DNA of 61,238 bases from JBOFWL01 sp051653605. GTDB taxonomy: Bacteria > Spirochaetota > Brevinematia > Brevinematales > Brevinemataceae. The translations under genes were made by a program, and so were the position numbers. Positions 45,104-54,083 of the stretch are shown piece after piece. Below the pieces are notes generated by a model that was not told the origin of the DNA, did not search any database, and saw nothing but the letters and a program-made list of their open reading frames with translations. Each line of letters starts with the position of its first letter. The stretch's first letter is position 1. Location: assembly GCA_051653605.1 (NCBI GenBank), contig JBOFWL010000023.1:1-61238 (forward strand), read 5' to 3'.

Positions 45104-48100
45104 ATGAATAAGCAGATAAAAGAGTTATTTAATCAATACTTAATTGAATTGCGAAACACTAGTCTTTTTGAGAAATCTGAGTATACAGATAGACCTGCTC
45201 TTACTAATTTATTACAAAAATTAAATATTCAATTTAAAACAGAAATTAGAGTTATTCATGAAGGTAAAGACAGCACAAGAAATAAACCTGATTTTCATAT
45301 CACCAAAGGAGATATCCTAATTGGCTTGATTGAAAATAAAAAGATGGGTGAAAATCTTGATAACATTCTTTCAGGTGAGCAAATAGACCGCTATAAACAA
45401 TATAAAGTCCCTGTTTTAGTGACCGACTATTGGAATTTTATTGTTATTAAAGATAATAAGATTGTCAATCAATCCTGCTTAGGCTCAACACAACTTATTG
45501 ATAATAAGACAGCAAAATTACAAGAAAGTGCCATCGAAGAAACCGCCCTGTTGATTAATGACTTTTTTGAAACCGCTATCGGTGAAAATATTGTTAATCT
45601 ATCAGAGCTTATCCGTAAATTATCCTTTAAAACAGCACAATTAAGACAGTTTATTGTCAAAGGGCTAGACAGCCATGATAAGAAACTAGAAAAGCTAAAA
45701 AGCCTTTTAAATAATAGTATTTATGAAGAAATAGACCAAAGCAACGTGGCTGATACGATTGCTCAAATGCTCATCTATTTTGCTTTTGTCAATAAAGTCT
45801 ATCAAAATAAAGAGCTTAAAACTTTTTCAGATCTACTTAATGGAATCCCCCCCTATCTTTCTTTTATTAAAGAGCTATTGACTATCCTGAATATGTCTAT
45901 CGAAGAAAATCATCTTATACGAGAGATTTTTGATATTCTAAACGCAACAGATATCAATAAGATTAAAACTGAACTTTCTCAAAGCGATGACAAAGACCCC
46001 TTTGTTTATTTCTATGAAGATTTCTTACGGGCTTATGATACGAAAATGTCTAAAGATATGGGCGTTTACTACACCCCTAAACCCGTTGTTGACTTCATGG
46101 TTAGACAAAGCAACTACTTCTTAAAGAACTATTTTGGAAAAAAAGGATTACATGACAAGAATGTTACCACGCTTGATTTTGCAACAGGCACGGGGACTTT
46201 CGTACAGTCGATTATAGAATGTATTTTAGACGGTAAGCAGGCTGGGGATATCCAAACACTTACTGAAGAGCATATCCTAAAAAATGTTTATGCCTTTGAG
46301 CTAATGCCTGCCCCTTATACCGTTGCTCATATGAAATTATCTGAGCTTTTAATTAACAAAGGCTATCAGTTTAAAGATGAAGAACGCTTACAGATTTATT
46401 TAACAAATACGCTTACAACCTCAAAGAAAGTTGCAGGCTTATTTTTTGATGAACTTGATAAAGAAATGGAACGGGCTCAAGATATTAAAGACAATCAGCA
46501 TATCCTTTTTATCTGTGGAAACCCCCCTTATAACAATCGTACTCAAAATAAAAATTCTACTATTACAACCAAAAGTACACAGCATAAAGGAAAAAGGATT
46601 TCAAAATATACCGCTGAAGGGTTAGTAATGAAAACTACAGCCAAAGAGGCTAAACCCTTCGATAAGATTCTAAAATTGCTTGAGGACTATAAGTTTAGAT
46701 TAACTGGGCAAAATGATAAATTTGCTTTAAATAATGACTATATTAAATTTATCCGCTTTGCTCATGATAAAATCATGAAAACATCGGAGGGGATAATTTG
46801 TATTATCACTCCCAATAGTTTTTTAGAAAAAATCTCGTTTAGGGTTATGAGAGAAAAGCTTATACAGGATTTTGATGAGCTTTATTTTATCAATTTACAT
46901 GGGGAATCTGGCACAAGAGGGGCTAAGGCAAGCTCTGATGATCAAAATGTTTTTGATATTCAAGAGGGTGTCTGTATCAGCTATTTTGTAAAGAGTAAAG
47001 AACGTACTCAAAAGGAAGCTTTGGTCAAATATCTAGCAATACAAGGCTCTCGAGCTGAGAAATTTGATCTCCTTACAAAAATGAAGAATCAATCTTTTGA
47101 GTCATTCTCTTGGAAGGAAATTACCCCTAATAAAAATAACCTTTTTACTTTTACAGATAGCATAATTGATTATAGCCTTTTTGAACAAGATCACTTTTGG
47201 GCTTTGGATAAGATTTTCAATATATTTAGTCTTGGTATATCTAGTGAAAGAGATATACTAACTATCCAAAGTAGTAAATCTAATTTGCAATCTATTTTAA
47301 ATGATTTTAGTATGCTAGATGTGGAAATACTAATAAATAAGTATAGTTTAATTAATAGCAGAGATTGGAAAATAAATAAAGCTAGGATAGATATTCAAAA
47401 ACTTTGTGAAGATCATATCATAAAGATAGTATATCGACCTTTTGATGTTCGTTATACTTATTTATCTAAAAAGTCTAAAGGATTTCTAGCGTTCCCTAGA
47501 TATGAGGTTATGAAGCACATGCTTCATAAGAATATTGCTCTCAATTTCACAAAAACTCACGGTCAGAGTGTGTTTCATCACAGCTATCTATCCCGAGTCC
47601 CAACCTCAAGAGATTTAGTAAACTCTAAAACTTATCATGCTCCTCTCTATCTCTATACTAACAAAATAGAAGATGAGAGACATGAAAATTTCACCCCTGA
47701 TTTTAGAAAATTTATTGATAAGTATTATAGCACGCACTATACACCTGAGCAAATTCTTTATTATATTTATGCTATCCTCCACCATCAGGGTTACCGAGAT
47801 AAATACAATGAGGAACTAAAAAAAGACTTTGCTTATATTCCTTTTGTCAAGGATAACGAGCGTTTCTTACAGTTTTCTGCCCTTGGGGAAAAGCTTGCTC
47901 TTGCTCATACAGATTATATTATTCCTAATAACTATAAGCATCAATCCGAGCATGTCGGCGTAACAAGTGATTTTTCTATTCAATCTCGAGAAGTGCAAAT
48001 TAAAGAAAATAAGCTCTATTATAATAAGAATAACTATTTTAACAATGTTTCAGCAGAGATTTTTAATTTTAAGATTGGTGGGTATCAGGTCTTAAAAACT

Positions 48101-48235
48101 TTGATCGTTGGGTCAGCTAAAAATCCCAAAAAAGAGCTTTCCTCTGATGATAGAGATCACATTGAAACGGTTATTTCTGTTCTTCGATATACTATAGACA
48201 CTATGAAAGAGATTGAAAAAATACAGGTTGAATAA
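45104..48235 (+). CDS. Single-chain restriction-modification enzyme (type IIG / ISP-like)
   Basis: A 1043-residue enzyme combining DNA cleavage and adenine methylation. The N-terminal PD-(D/E)xK nuclease shows D63 and E77-N-K79. The methylase has motif I DFATGTGTF near residues 355-363 and the catalytic NPPY near 472. A long C-terminal part serves for target recognition (segments resembling the type ISP/Eco57I group). No helicase motifs are seen, so it is closer to type IIG than to full type ISP. AAGGA precedes ATG 45104; the earlier ATG at 45074 abuts the promoter. No separate specificity or methylase gene follows. Confidence 0.88.
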   Translation: MNKQIKELFNQYLIELRNTSLFEKSEYTDRPALTNLLQKLNIQFKTEIRVIHEGKDSTRNKPDFHITKGDILIGLIENKKMGENLDNILSGEQIDRYKQYKVPVLVTDYWNFIVIKDNKIVNQSCLGSTQLIDNKTAKLQESAIEETALLINDFFETAIGENIVNLSELIRKLSFKTAQLRQFIVKGLDSHDKKLEKLKSLLNNSIYEEIDQSNVADTIAQMLIYFAFVNKVYQNKELKTFSDLLNGIPPYLSFIKELLTILNMSIEENHLIREIFDILNATDINKIKTELSQSDDKDPFVYFYEDFLRAYDTKMSKDMGVYYTPKPVVDFMVRQSNYFLKNYFGKKGLHDKNVTTLDFATGTGTFVQSIIECILDGKQAGDIQTLTEEHILKNVYAFELMPAPYTVAHMKLSELLINKGYQFKDEERLQIYLTNTLTTSKKVAGLFFDELDKEMERAQDIKDNQHILFICGNPPYNNRTQNKNSTITTKSTQHKGKRISKYTAEGLVMKTTAKEAKPFDKILKLLEDYKFRLTGQNDKFALNNDYIKFIRFAHDKIMKTSEGIICIITPNSFLEKISFRVMREKLIQDFDELYFINLHGESGTRGAKASSDDQNVFDIQEGVCISYFVKSKERTQKEALVKYLAIQGSRAEKFDLLTKMKNQSFESFSWKEITPNKNNLFTFTDSIIDYSLFEQDHFWALDKIFNIFSLGISSERDILTIQSSKSNLQSILNDFSMLDVEILINKYSLINSRDWKINKARIDIQKLCEDHIIKIVYRPFDVRYTYLSKKSKGFLAFPRYEVMKHMLHKNIALNFTKTHGQSVFHHSYLSRVPTSRDLVNSKTYHAPLYLYTNKIEDERHENFTPDFRKFIDKYYSTHYTPEQILYYIYAILHHQGYRDKYNEELKKDFAYIPFVKDNERFLQFSALGEKLALAHTDYIIPNNYKHQSEHVGVTSDFSIQSREVQIKENKLYYNKNNYFNNVSAEIFNFKIGGYQVLKTLIVGSAKNPKKELSSDDRDHIETVISVLRYTIDTMKEIEKIQVE

Positions 48236-48323
48236 AAATTGAGGGCAGGGTAGTTAAAGTTCTAATCTACTCTTTACCGAAAATCGCTTATTATATAAAA
48301 AGTTACTTATTAAGGATAATTAA

Positions 48324-49370
48324 ATGTTAACAAGAATTTCAATCAATAATTTCAGGCAATTTAATACCTTAAACATTGAGAATTTAAAACAGATTAATAT
48401 TTTAGTTGGTCAGAATAATTGTGGGAAAACTTCTGTTTTAGAGGCAATAGCCCTATTCACCAGCCAATTTCATCCTGAGTGTTTTTCTATTATTAACAAT
48501 AGGAAAATGCCTATAAATTCGGATTCTCAAGATACATTGTTCCATAAACTTAATCGTCAGACACCTATAAAGATATCAGGAATATACCAAGATTCATCAG
48601 ATCTATCGTCTGGAGACCTAAATATTTCACCTTCTATAGAAAATCTATACTCTCAAGTTGCTGTAGATACAAATATGTTTGAAGCTCATAAACAACTTAA
48701 ATATTCTTTCCATGTAGTTTATAACGGTATGTCTGCTGAAATGGCATTTAAGGATACTGGACATATCACCGTAACCCCTATAAATAATACCCCTATACAA
48801 ATCGGTTCAAGTTGTGTTTTTTTAATGAACTCATATCCATTTCATTTAAACCTAGGATATATTATTAACCAAATTGATATGTATAACACAAAGCAACAAG
48901 TGATAGATTTATTAAGCTACTTTGATCTCGGAGTTATTGATTTCTCTATCTCATCAACGAATGGCATGATATATTTGGGATTAAAGTCATTCAAAACCAA
49001 AGTTCCCTTAAATACTCTTGGGGATGGTTTTATAAAATATTTTATCCTTATTCTTATCCTTGTTGCTAACCAAGCTAAATATATTTTAATCGACGAAATA
49101 GAGAATGGATTATATTGGTCTGCTCAGAAAGATTTATTACGATCTATTTTCAAATTATCTTACGATAAGAATATTCAGCTCTTTCTCACAACCCATAATC
49201 TCGAAACATTAACATTCCTTCCTGAAATTATGAAAGAAGAGTCATTTATAAATCATAAAGATGATATACAAGTCATTAACATTAGTAAAAAATCTGATAA
49301 ATTTTATTCATTTAATCATAGCATGGATGGATTGGAACATTTTATTACAACAGAAAGGGATATTCGATGA
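48324..49370 (+). CDS. AAA (SMC/OLD-like) ATPase, PARIS AriA-like
   Basis: A 348-residue ABC/SMC-type ATPase. ISINNFRQF begins the chain, Walker A GQNNCGKTS lies near residues 28-36, a Walker B ILIDEIENG near 255 and the H-loop TTHNLETL near 290. The next gene, overlapping by 4 bases (ATGA at 49367), encodes a TOPRIM-like protein. An ATPase plus a separate TOPRIM partner is the PARIS/split-OLD layout, in which the ATPase traps the nuclease until a phage trigger appears. The assignment rests on layout and motifs, not on a database match. Confidence 0.75.
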   Translation: MLTRISINNFRQFNTLNIENLKQINILVGQNNCGKTSVLEAIALFTSQFHPECFSIINNRKMPINSDSQDTLFHKLNRQTPIKISGIYQDSSDLSSGDLNISPSIENLYSQVAVDTNMFEAHKQLKYSFHVVYNGMSAEMAFKDTGHITVTPINNTPIQIGSSCVFLMNSYPFHLNLGYIINQIDMYNTKQQVIDLLSYFDLGVIDFSISSTNGMIYLGLKSFKTKVPLNTLGDGFIKYFILILILVANQAKYILIDEIENGLYWSAQKDLLRSIFKLSYDKNIQLFLTTHNLETLTFLPEIMKEESFINHKDDIQVINISKKSDKFYSFNHSMDGLEHFITTERDIR

Positions 49371-49954
49371 CTCTGATTATTGTCGAAGGAACAGAAGATA
49401 TACACTTTGTCAGACATTTATTAGCAGGTAAAGAATGTGAAATAATCCAAAATGGATCGCATGGAATATCAGATTCTATCTTATCTGATATAGAGCAAAC
49501 AGTTATAAATAAGGATATTTCCAAAATAGCTATTATAAATGATGCTGATAATGATTTTTCAGCTCGACTTAACGAATTAGAGACTGCAATTGTACATAAG
49601 ATAAATCCAAAGTTAAAAAATAATACAATACCATGTGAAATCTTTTTATTCCCTAATAACTCGTCTGATGGGACGTTAGAAAATCTACTACTCTCTTGTG
49701 CAAGAGAAAATAAAAAGTATATTTTAGAATGTCATGATAGAATGATTAACTGTTTAAAGGCAAATGAGGATCATACTTCTTTAGTTTTTCCTACGGATAA
49801 AAATAAAGCTTATGTCTATGTAGATCTAAATTTGACTAAACAAGAAAAGGACAACCGCAAGAATGTTGGTCCTTATGGGTATCATCGTCCTGATATTTGG
49901 GATTTTCAATGTGAGGCAATTAAACCGTTATTAGATTTTTTAAAGAATCTCTAA
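49367..49954 (+). CDS. TOPRIM-like protein (DUF3226/DUF4435-like), partner of the ATPase
   Basis: A 195-residue protein. It has the TOPRIM glutamate motif LIIVEGTEDIHF at residues 3-14 and a DxD-type NDADND near residue 58, with SDGTLENLLLSC later. Such proteins in PARIS (AriB) or OLD systems act as nucleases or tRNA-targeting effectors. I lean to DUF3226 rather than the DUF4435 of classical AriB, so the type may differ. The start overlaps the ATPase stop, giving coupled synthesis. Confidence 0.7.
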   Translation: MTLIIVEGTEDIHFVRHLLAGKECEIIQNGSHGISDSILSDIEQTVINKDISKIAIINDADNDFSARLNELETAIVHKINPKLKNNTIPCEIFLFPNNSSDGTLENLLLSCARENKKYILECHDRMINCLKANEDHTSLVFPTDKNKAYVYVDLNLTKQEKDNRKNVGPYGYHRPDIWDFQCEAIKPLLDFLKNL

Positions 49955-49979
49955 TAAAACCAATTCATTACCAGCCTCT

Positions 49980-50042
49980 ATCAAATGTAATACTGATGAG
50001 ATAAGAGAAAAGCTTTTAGAGGCTCATCACAATAAAGAGTAG
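49980..50042 (+). pseudogene. Remnant of an integrase 3' end
   Basis: Twenty codons plus stop (IKCNTDEIREKLLEAHHNKE) match the last 20 residues of the integrase at 43957-44988 with three substitutions. Over the last 54 bases only four positions differ. It has no start and no upstream homologous coding part, so it marks the edge of an earlier or recombined element. Confidence 0.85.
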
Positions 50043-50117
50043 TTGACTTGACACTTTACACTTGACAGTTGACACAACCCCCTAAAAAGTGTCAATTATT
50101 GGGGGCTTGTCAAGTGT
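50043..50117. repeat. Dense cluster of TTGAC repeats and interlocked inverted repeats
   Basis: Direct TTGAC(AC) units at 50043, 50048, 50062 and 50069 face inverted units at 50089 and 50107. ACACTTGACA (50058-50067) pairs with TGTCAAGTGT (50108-50117), TTGACAC (50069-50075) with GTGTCAA (50089-50095), and CCCCC (50078-50082) with GGGGG (50101-50105). The last two pairs interlock like a pseudoknot. It may be a recombination, transfer or replication site, or a structured RNA. Confidence 0.6.
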
Positions 50118-50389
50118 GGATTTTTAGGTTTGTATAAAGAAGCATTGAAATAGTGGACACAATAAAATAATCAGATTTTGAAGGATTTATTATTCTCTAA
50201 ATAGCCCCATCTATTATGCAATAAGGAAGTAGACAAACAACCCCTATTATCTCTATACTCTATATAATTATAGAAAATATTTACGTGAAAATTGCAAGAA
50301 AAATGTTGTTATTTAATAAATAATAAGCTAGTATCTAGAACACTGAATTTAACTGTTGGTTTTTGGGCGTTTTTACCGATAATATCAAC
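50118..50389. other. Non-coding stretch within the element
   Basis: About 270 bases of AT-rich DNA between the inverted-repeat cluster and the orphan gene. I see no further gene, RNA or strong promoter. Confidence 0.4.
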
Positions 50390-51349
50390 ATGAGATATAA
50401 AAACCCTATCCCTAAAAAACATAACGAAGCTGATCGTATTTCCTCGCTTTGGGAATTATCCACTGAGTGGAAAACAATGATTGCACGCTTTGTATTCAAC
50501 AATAAAGACAACCCTTTTATCTCTTTAGATTTAGTGCCTAACCATAAGAAATACTCTAACACTGCACAATTACAGGATGAGCTTTCTATGCTTATCCTTT
50601 TAGTTTTGTATTTTGAAATACCTCATCAAATGGGACATCTTGAAATTATACGTTTAAACCAAAAACAAAGCACTCTATGGGGAAATGATCAGAAAGCTTT
50701 CTCTAAACACGCTATGAGCCTCCAGAAGCAACTAAAAGAGCTTATTCAATTGGCAGATTCTAATCTTATAGAAGCTGATTTTGAACATTTAAAGGATTGG
50801 CTTGAACTATCATATAAACAAGTGGAATCTATCGAAAATATAATATCAAATCGTATAGTTTATAACCCTATCGAGTATTTAGATAGAATACCCCAACAGG
50901 AAAACCCGCTTTTTAACAGAAAATATAACACGCCCACTGCATTAAGGGATTTAGTTATGAAGTATATTAATTTAATTATACTTACCCTGAAGCTAGAGTT
51001 TAAATCTACCTATCAAAAATATAAGTTTATTCATCACCTATTACAAAAAATCTTTTCAAAAGATTCCAAAAGCTTTGATCTCATGGAAAACATACAGATA
51101 ATGGATCTAAAAAATTATATCAAAGACTCCGATTTTAGCAATCCTACATCCCATATCCATTTATTTTCAAATCTAGAGTGTGGTATAGCTGAAATTGATG
51201 AGGCTTTCTCTCTCCTACATGAGCATGCCCCACCCCTTAATTTTCAAAGTTTACCTACTATCTACCCCTATATTAAAGAGTATATCAAGCAAGATTCTAG
51301 CCTTTCTTGGGTTCTGCTAAATACAGTTGCACAATATGGGTATAAATAG
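50390..51349 (+). CDS. Orphan cargo protein of unknown function
   Basis: A 319-residue, mostly helical, hydrophilic protein from ATG 50390; the frame continues back to TTG 50363 and neither start has a clear ribosome-binding site. Charged helical segments (LQKQLKELIQLADSNLIEADFEHLKDW) dominate, with no signal peptide, membrane segment, Walker motif or nuclease motif. I do not recognise a family. It is the only gene between the integrase remnant with inverted-repeat cluster and the second integrase, the position of a cargo gene. Because its neighbours in the element are defence genes, a defence role is possible but unproven. Confidence 0.6.
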   Translation: MRYKNPIPKKHNEADRISSLWELSTEWKTMIARFVFNNKDNPFISLDLVPNHKKYSNTAQLQDELSMLILLVLYFEIPHQMGHLEIIRLNQKQSTLWGNDQKAFSKHAMSLQKQLKELIQLADSNLIEADFEHLKDWLELSYKQVESIENIISNRIVYNPIEYLDRIPQQENPLFNRKYNTPTALRDLVMKYINLIILTLKLEFKSTYQKYKFIHHLLQKIFSKDSKSFDLMENIQIMDLKNYIKDSDFSNPTSHIHLFSNLECGIAEIDEAFSLLHEHAPPLNFQSLPTIYPYIKEYIKQDSSLSWVLLNTVAQYGYK

Positions 51350-51448
51350 GGTAAATTCTATCTTTAAAAAACTTTCATAATATCCTCTATTTTTCTTCTT
51401 AACACCCCCTTATAATAAACCATAAAATAGCTCATCAAGGGGCAGTTA

Positions 51449-52537
51449 ATGGGATTATATCAACGAGAAAATGGAGTTTACTATATTTGTAAAACCATAA
51501 AAGGGCGTACTTACCGAGTTTCTTTACAAACAACAGATAGACTTGAAGCAAAAGATTTTCACGATCTTTGGCTTAGAGATTTTAGAACAAGATCCCTAAA
51601 AGGAGAAATAACCTTTACAGCCCCACCTAGACAAAAAACAGCATATAATGGGCAAGATATTACCCTAGACGGGAACCGTCCTACTCTTATTCAGGCATTT
51701 AATGAGCATATTCGTATTTGTGAAAATAACAATATCTCAGTAGGGCATCTTAAGTGTAAAAAACGGATTAAGGGGATTCTTTCTCATCTCGGTTTTACAT
51801 GGGATCATCTTATTCAAGAACGTATTCTTGATTTGCAAGATAAGCTTAAAAAGGATTTCTCCCCCTTTACGGCTTCAAAGCTCATCACTGCCTTAAAAGC
51901 TTTTCTTAACTATTGTATTAAGCAAAACTATTTCAACGCCCATGATTACAAGCGTTTAGATTTTATGAAACGCCCAAACCCAAAGCTTCCTCGTATTTCT
52001 ATTACTGATGAGGATATCATAAAGATTATTAACTATCTCATTGAGCATCATGATATTGATATGCTCAAGTATATTACTGTGCTTTACACAACGGGATCAC
52101 GCCCCTACGAGATTACCACCCTTAAAGTAAGTGATATTGATTTAGAAAATGAAATGATTTCTATTATGCAACACAAAGTAAAGAGATCGAAGAATATCAA
52201 AGTTCCACAGGAGGTATTAGAGGATTTGATTCGTTATGCAAAAATTACGGATCACCCTGAGGGATATATTTTTTATGGGATTAACAAAAATAAAGAATTT
52301 TATCAACGAAAATTTAAAAGTATCATTAAAAACTTAGGATTAAACCCCCGTTACAGTCTTTATAAATACCGACATAGTGTCGCTACCAAGCTCATCCAGA
52401 AATACAATCTTGCTCAGGTACAACAGCTTTTAGGGCATAAAGATTCCCGAACAACTGTAAACCACTATATCAGCAATGAGCCAAAATTTGTTGAACCTCT
52501 AACCCTTGAGCTTTTAGAGGGGATGAGCAAGAGATAA
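51449..52537 (+). CDS. Second tyrosine recombinase/integrase
   Basis: A 362-residue paralogue of the integrase at 43957. It shares the same start (MGLYQRENGVYY), core-binding part and catalytic layout: R218 (TGSRPYE), R308 (YKYRHSVAT), and Tyr340 (NHYISNE). It lies in mid-element, not at an obvious attachment site, and no TGTGTATA repeats precede it. The sequence looks intact. CAAGGGG precedes the start, and a strong terminator follows. It may belong to a second element now nested or stacked with the first. Confidence 0.9.
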   Translation: MGLYQRENGVYYICKTIKGRTYRVSLQTTDRLEAKDFHDLWLRDFRTRSLKGEITFTAPPRQKTAYNGQDITLDGNRPTLIQAFNEHIRICENNNISVGHLKCKKRIKGILSHLGFTWDHLIQERILDLQDKLKKDFSPFTASKLITALKAFLNYCIKQNYFNAHDYKRLDFMKRPNPKLPRISITDEDIIKIINYLIEHHDIDMLKYITVLYTTGSRPYEITTLKVSDIDLENEMISIMQHKVKRSKNIKVPQEVLEDLIRYAKITDHPEGYIFYGINKNKEFYQRKFKSIIKNLGLNPRYSLYKYRHSVATKLIQKYNLAQVQQLLGHKDSRTTVNHYISNEPKFVEPLTLELLEGMSKR

Positions 52538-52542
52538 TTTAT

Positions 52543-52589
52543 AAAACTAAGCAGAGTATTCAATTATGATACTCTGCTTAGTTTTGTTT
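52543..52589 (+). terminator. Strong terminator after the second integrase
   Basis: A perfect 17-base inverted repeat (AAAACTAAGCAGAGTAT 52543-52559 / its complement 52569-52585) followed by GTTT. It isolates the Septu unit from the integrase. Confidence 0.88.
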
Positions 52590-52723
52590 AAGGGATTCGG
52601 TGTAAGTAAAAGTAATATATGATAAAACATTATAATTACTATCGATGAGGTAGAAATATGCCTCATAATTATAGAATTAGATATTTTGGTATATATCAAT
52701 ATATTATATCTTGTATTTAAATG

Positions 52724-52753
52724 TTGATAAAATATTATTATTTATGCTATAAT
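52724..52753 (+). promoter_or_regulatory. Promoter of the Septu-type operon
   Basis: TTGATA (52724-52729), an 18-base spacer and TATAAT (52748-52753). A leader of about 90 bases follows, including the short inverted repeat ATACC...GGTAT, which could regulate expression. The 310-base gap from 52538 to 52847 otherwise holds only the terminator before it. Confidence 0.65.
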
Positions 52754-52847
52754 TACCTAGGCAGAATATATCTTGCTAACTTTAAGTTCTATATTTTCAT
52801 ATACCGAAATGTAAGGTATACTTATACTGTTTTAAGGATATTATCAT

Positions 52848-54083
52848 ATGCAAATTCATTCGTTTAGTTTTAAAAATTTTAAAGGATTTTCAGAAATATC
52901 CAAAGACTTACACCCAAAGATTAATGCTATTATTGGAATAAATGGAGCTGGTAAAACTTCTATCCTAGAAGGTTTAGTACTACTCCTCAATCGTACATTA
53001 CCTAATCCTTCAAATTCTAAATCTCTTATTTTTAAAAAAGAATATTACGTTAAGCAAGGAACATCTGATACAGAGATTCGAGTTCAATTTTCTTCTAGTA
53101 TCTATGGTGAGAATCAATACGTAAAGTTTGCCACCCCAAAGCCAAATGGCTATTTACTAAGTAATTTCATGGATAAAAGACGAGAACTATCTCATCAGCT
53201 TTTAGCAAAAGAAAGTATTTTAGATTTACCAGCGATCTTATTTTATAGAACCGACAGAGTTGTTAAGGATCTGCTTCCAGAAAGGTTAAAGGGGGCTCAT
53301 AGTTTTACTCAATCGTCTGTTTATAGAGATTGTCTGAATAATCCTATTAACTTTCGTTTATTTTTTGAATGGTTTCGGAACGAAGATGATATTGAAAATC
53401 AAATAGTTCGAGAGAAAAAAGATTGGAATTATAAAAATAAAAAATTGGCAGTTGTACGCAAGGCAATTGAAGATTTTACAGGCTTTACCGAATTAAAAAT
53501 CAAGCGACGTCCCTTAAAAATGGAACTTATTAAGGACGGGCATTGTTTCAATATCAACTTATTATCTCAGGGTGAATTAAGTTATTTAGCACTTGTAGCT
53601 GATATTGCACAGCGTCTATCTATTCTGAATGAAACTATGGACAATCCATTAGAGGGAAAGGGGATTGTACTAATAGATGAGGTCGAACTACACCTCCACC
53701 CAAAATGGCAAGCTGAAATTTTACCGAAATTAAGCTCAACATTTCCAAATTGTCAGTTTATTATAACAACACATTCTCCTATGGTTATAGCAAATCTCAA
53801 AAAAGAAAATGTAATTATACTAGATAATGAGCATGAAATGCCTAGTGAAATATATGGTAAAACAACTGATGATATTTTAACTCAGGTAATGGGATTAAAT
53901 AGTAGCAGACCTAAGAAAGTTCAAGATGTCCTAGATAGGATATATAGTAATATTTCTTTAGAAGATATAGATTTATTAGAACAGGATTATAAAATTCTAG
54001 AGGGTTATCTTGTGGATGATAGTGAGCTTACTGGTATAAGAGCAATCATCAGTCGCCTAAAATGGAAGAGAGCCCAGCAATGA
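52848..54083 (+). CDS. ptuA: Septu-type ATPase (PtuA-like)
   Basis: A 411-residue ABC/SMC-type ATPase: FKNFKGF near the N-terminus, Walker A GINGAGKTS at about residues 30-38, a signature-like LLSQGELSYLALVAD segment, Walker B VLIDEVELHLHP near 278, and the TTHSPMVIAN H-loop. The downstream overlapping gene is an HNH protein of the kind found in Septu. Septu is a known anti-phage defence in which the ATPase complex with PtuB degrades nucleic acid on infection. AAGGA precedes the start. Confidence 0.85.
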   Translation: MQIHSFSFKNFKGFSEISKDLHPKINAIIGINGAGKTSILEGLVLLLNRTLPNPSNSKSLIFKKEYYVKQGTSDTEIRVQFSSSIYGENQYVKFATPKPNGYLLSNFMDKRRELSHQLLAKESILDLPAILFYRTDRVVKDLLPERLKGAHSFTQSSVYRDCLNNPINFRLFFEWFRNEDDIENQIVREKKDWNYKNKKLAVVRKAIEDFTGFTELKIKRRPLKMELIKDGHCFNINLLSQGELSYLALVADIAQRLSILNETMDNPLEGKGIVLIDEVELHLHPKWQAEILPKLSSTFPNCQFIITTHSPMVIANLKKENVIILDNEHEMPSEIYGKTTDDILTQVMGLNSSRPKKVQDVLDRIYSNISLEDIDLLEQDYKILEGYLVDDSELTGIRAIISRLKWKRAQQ

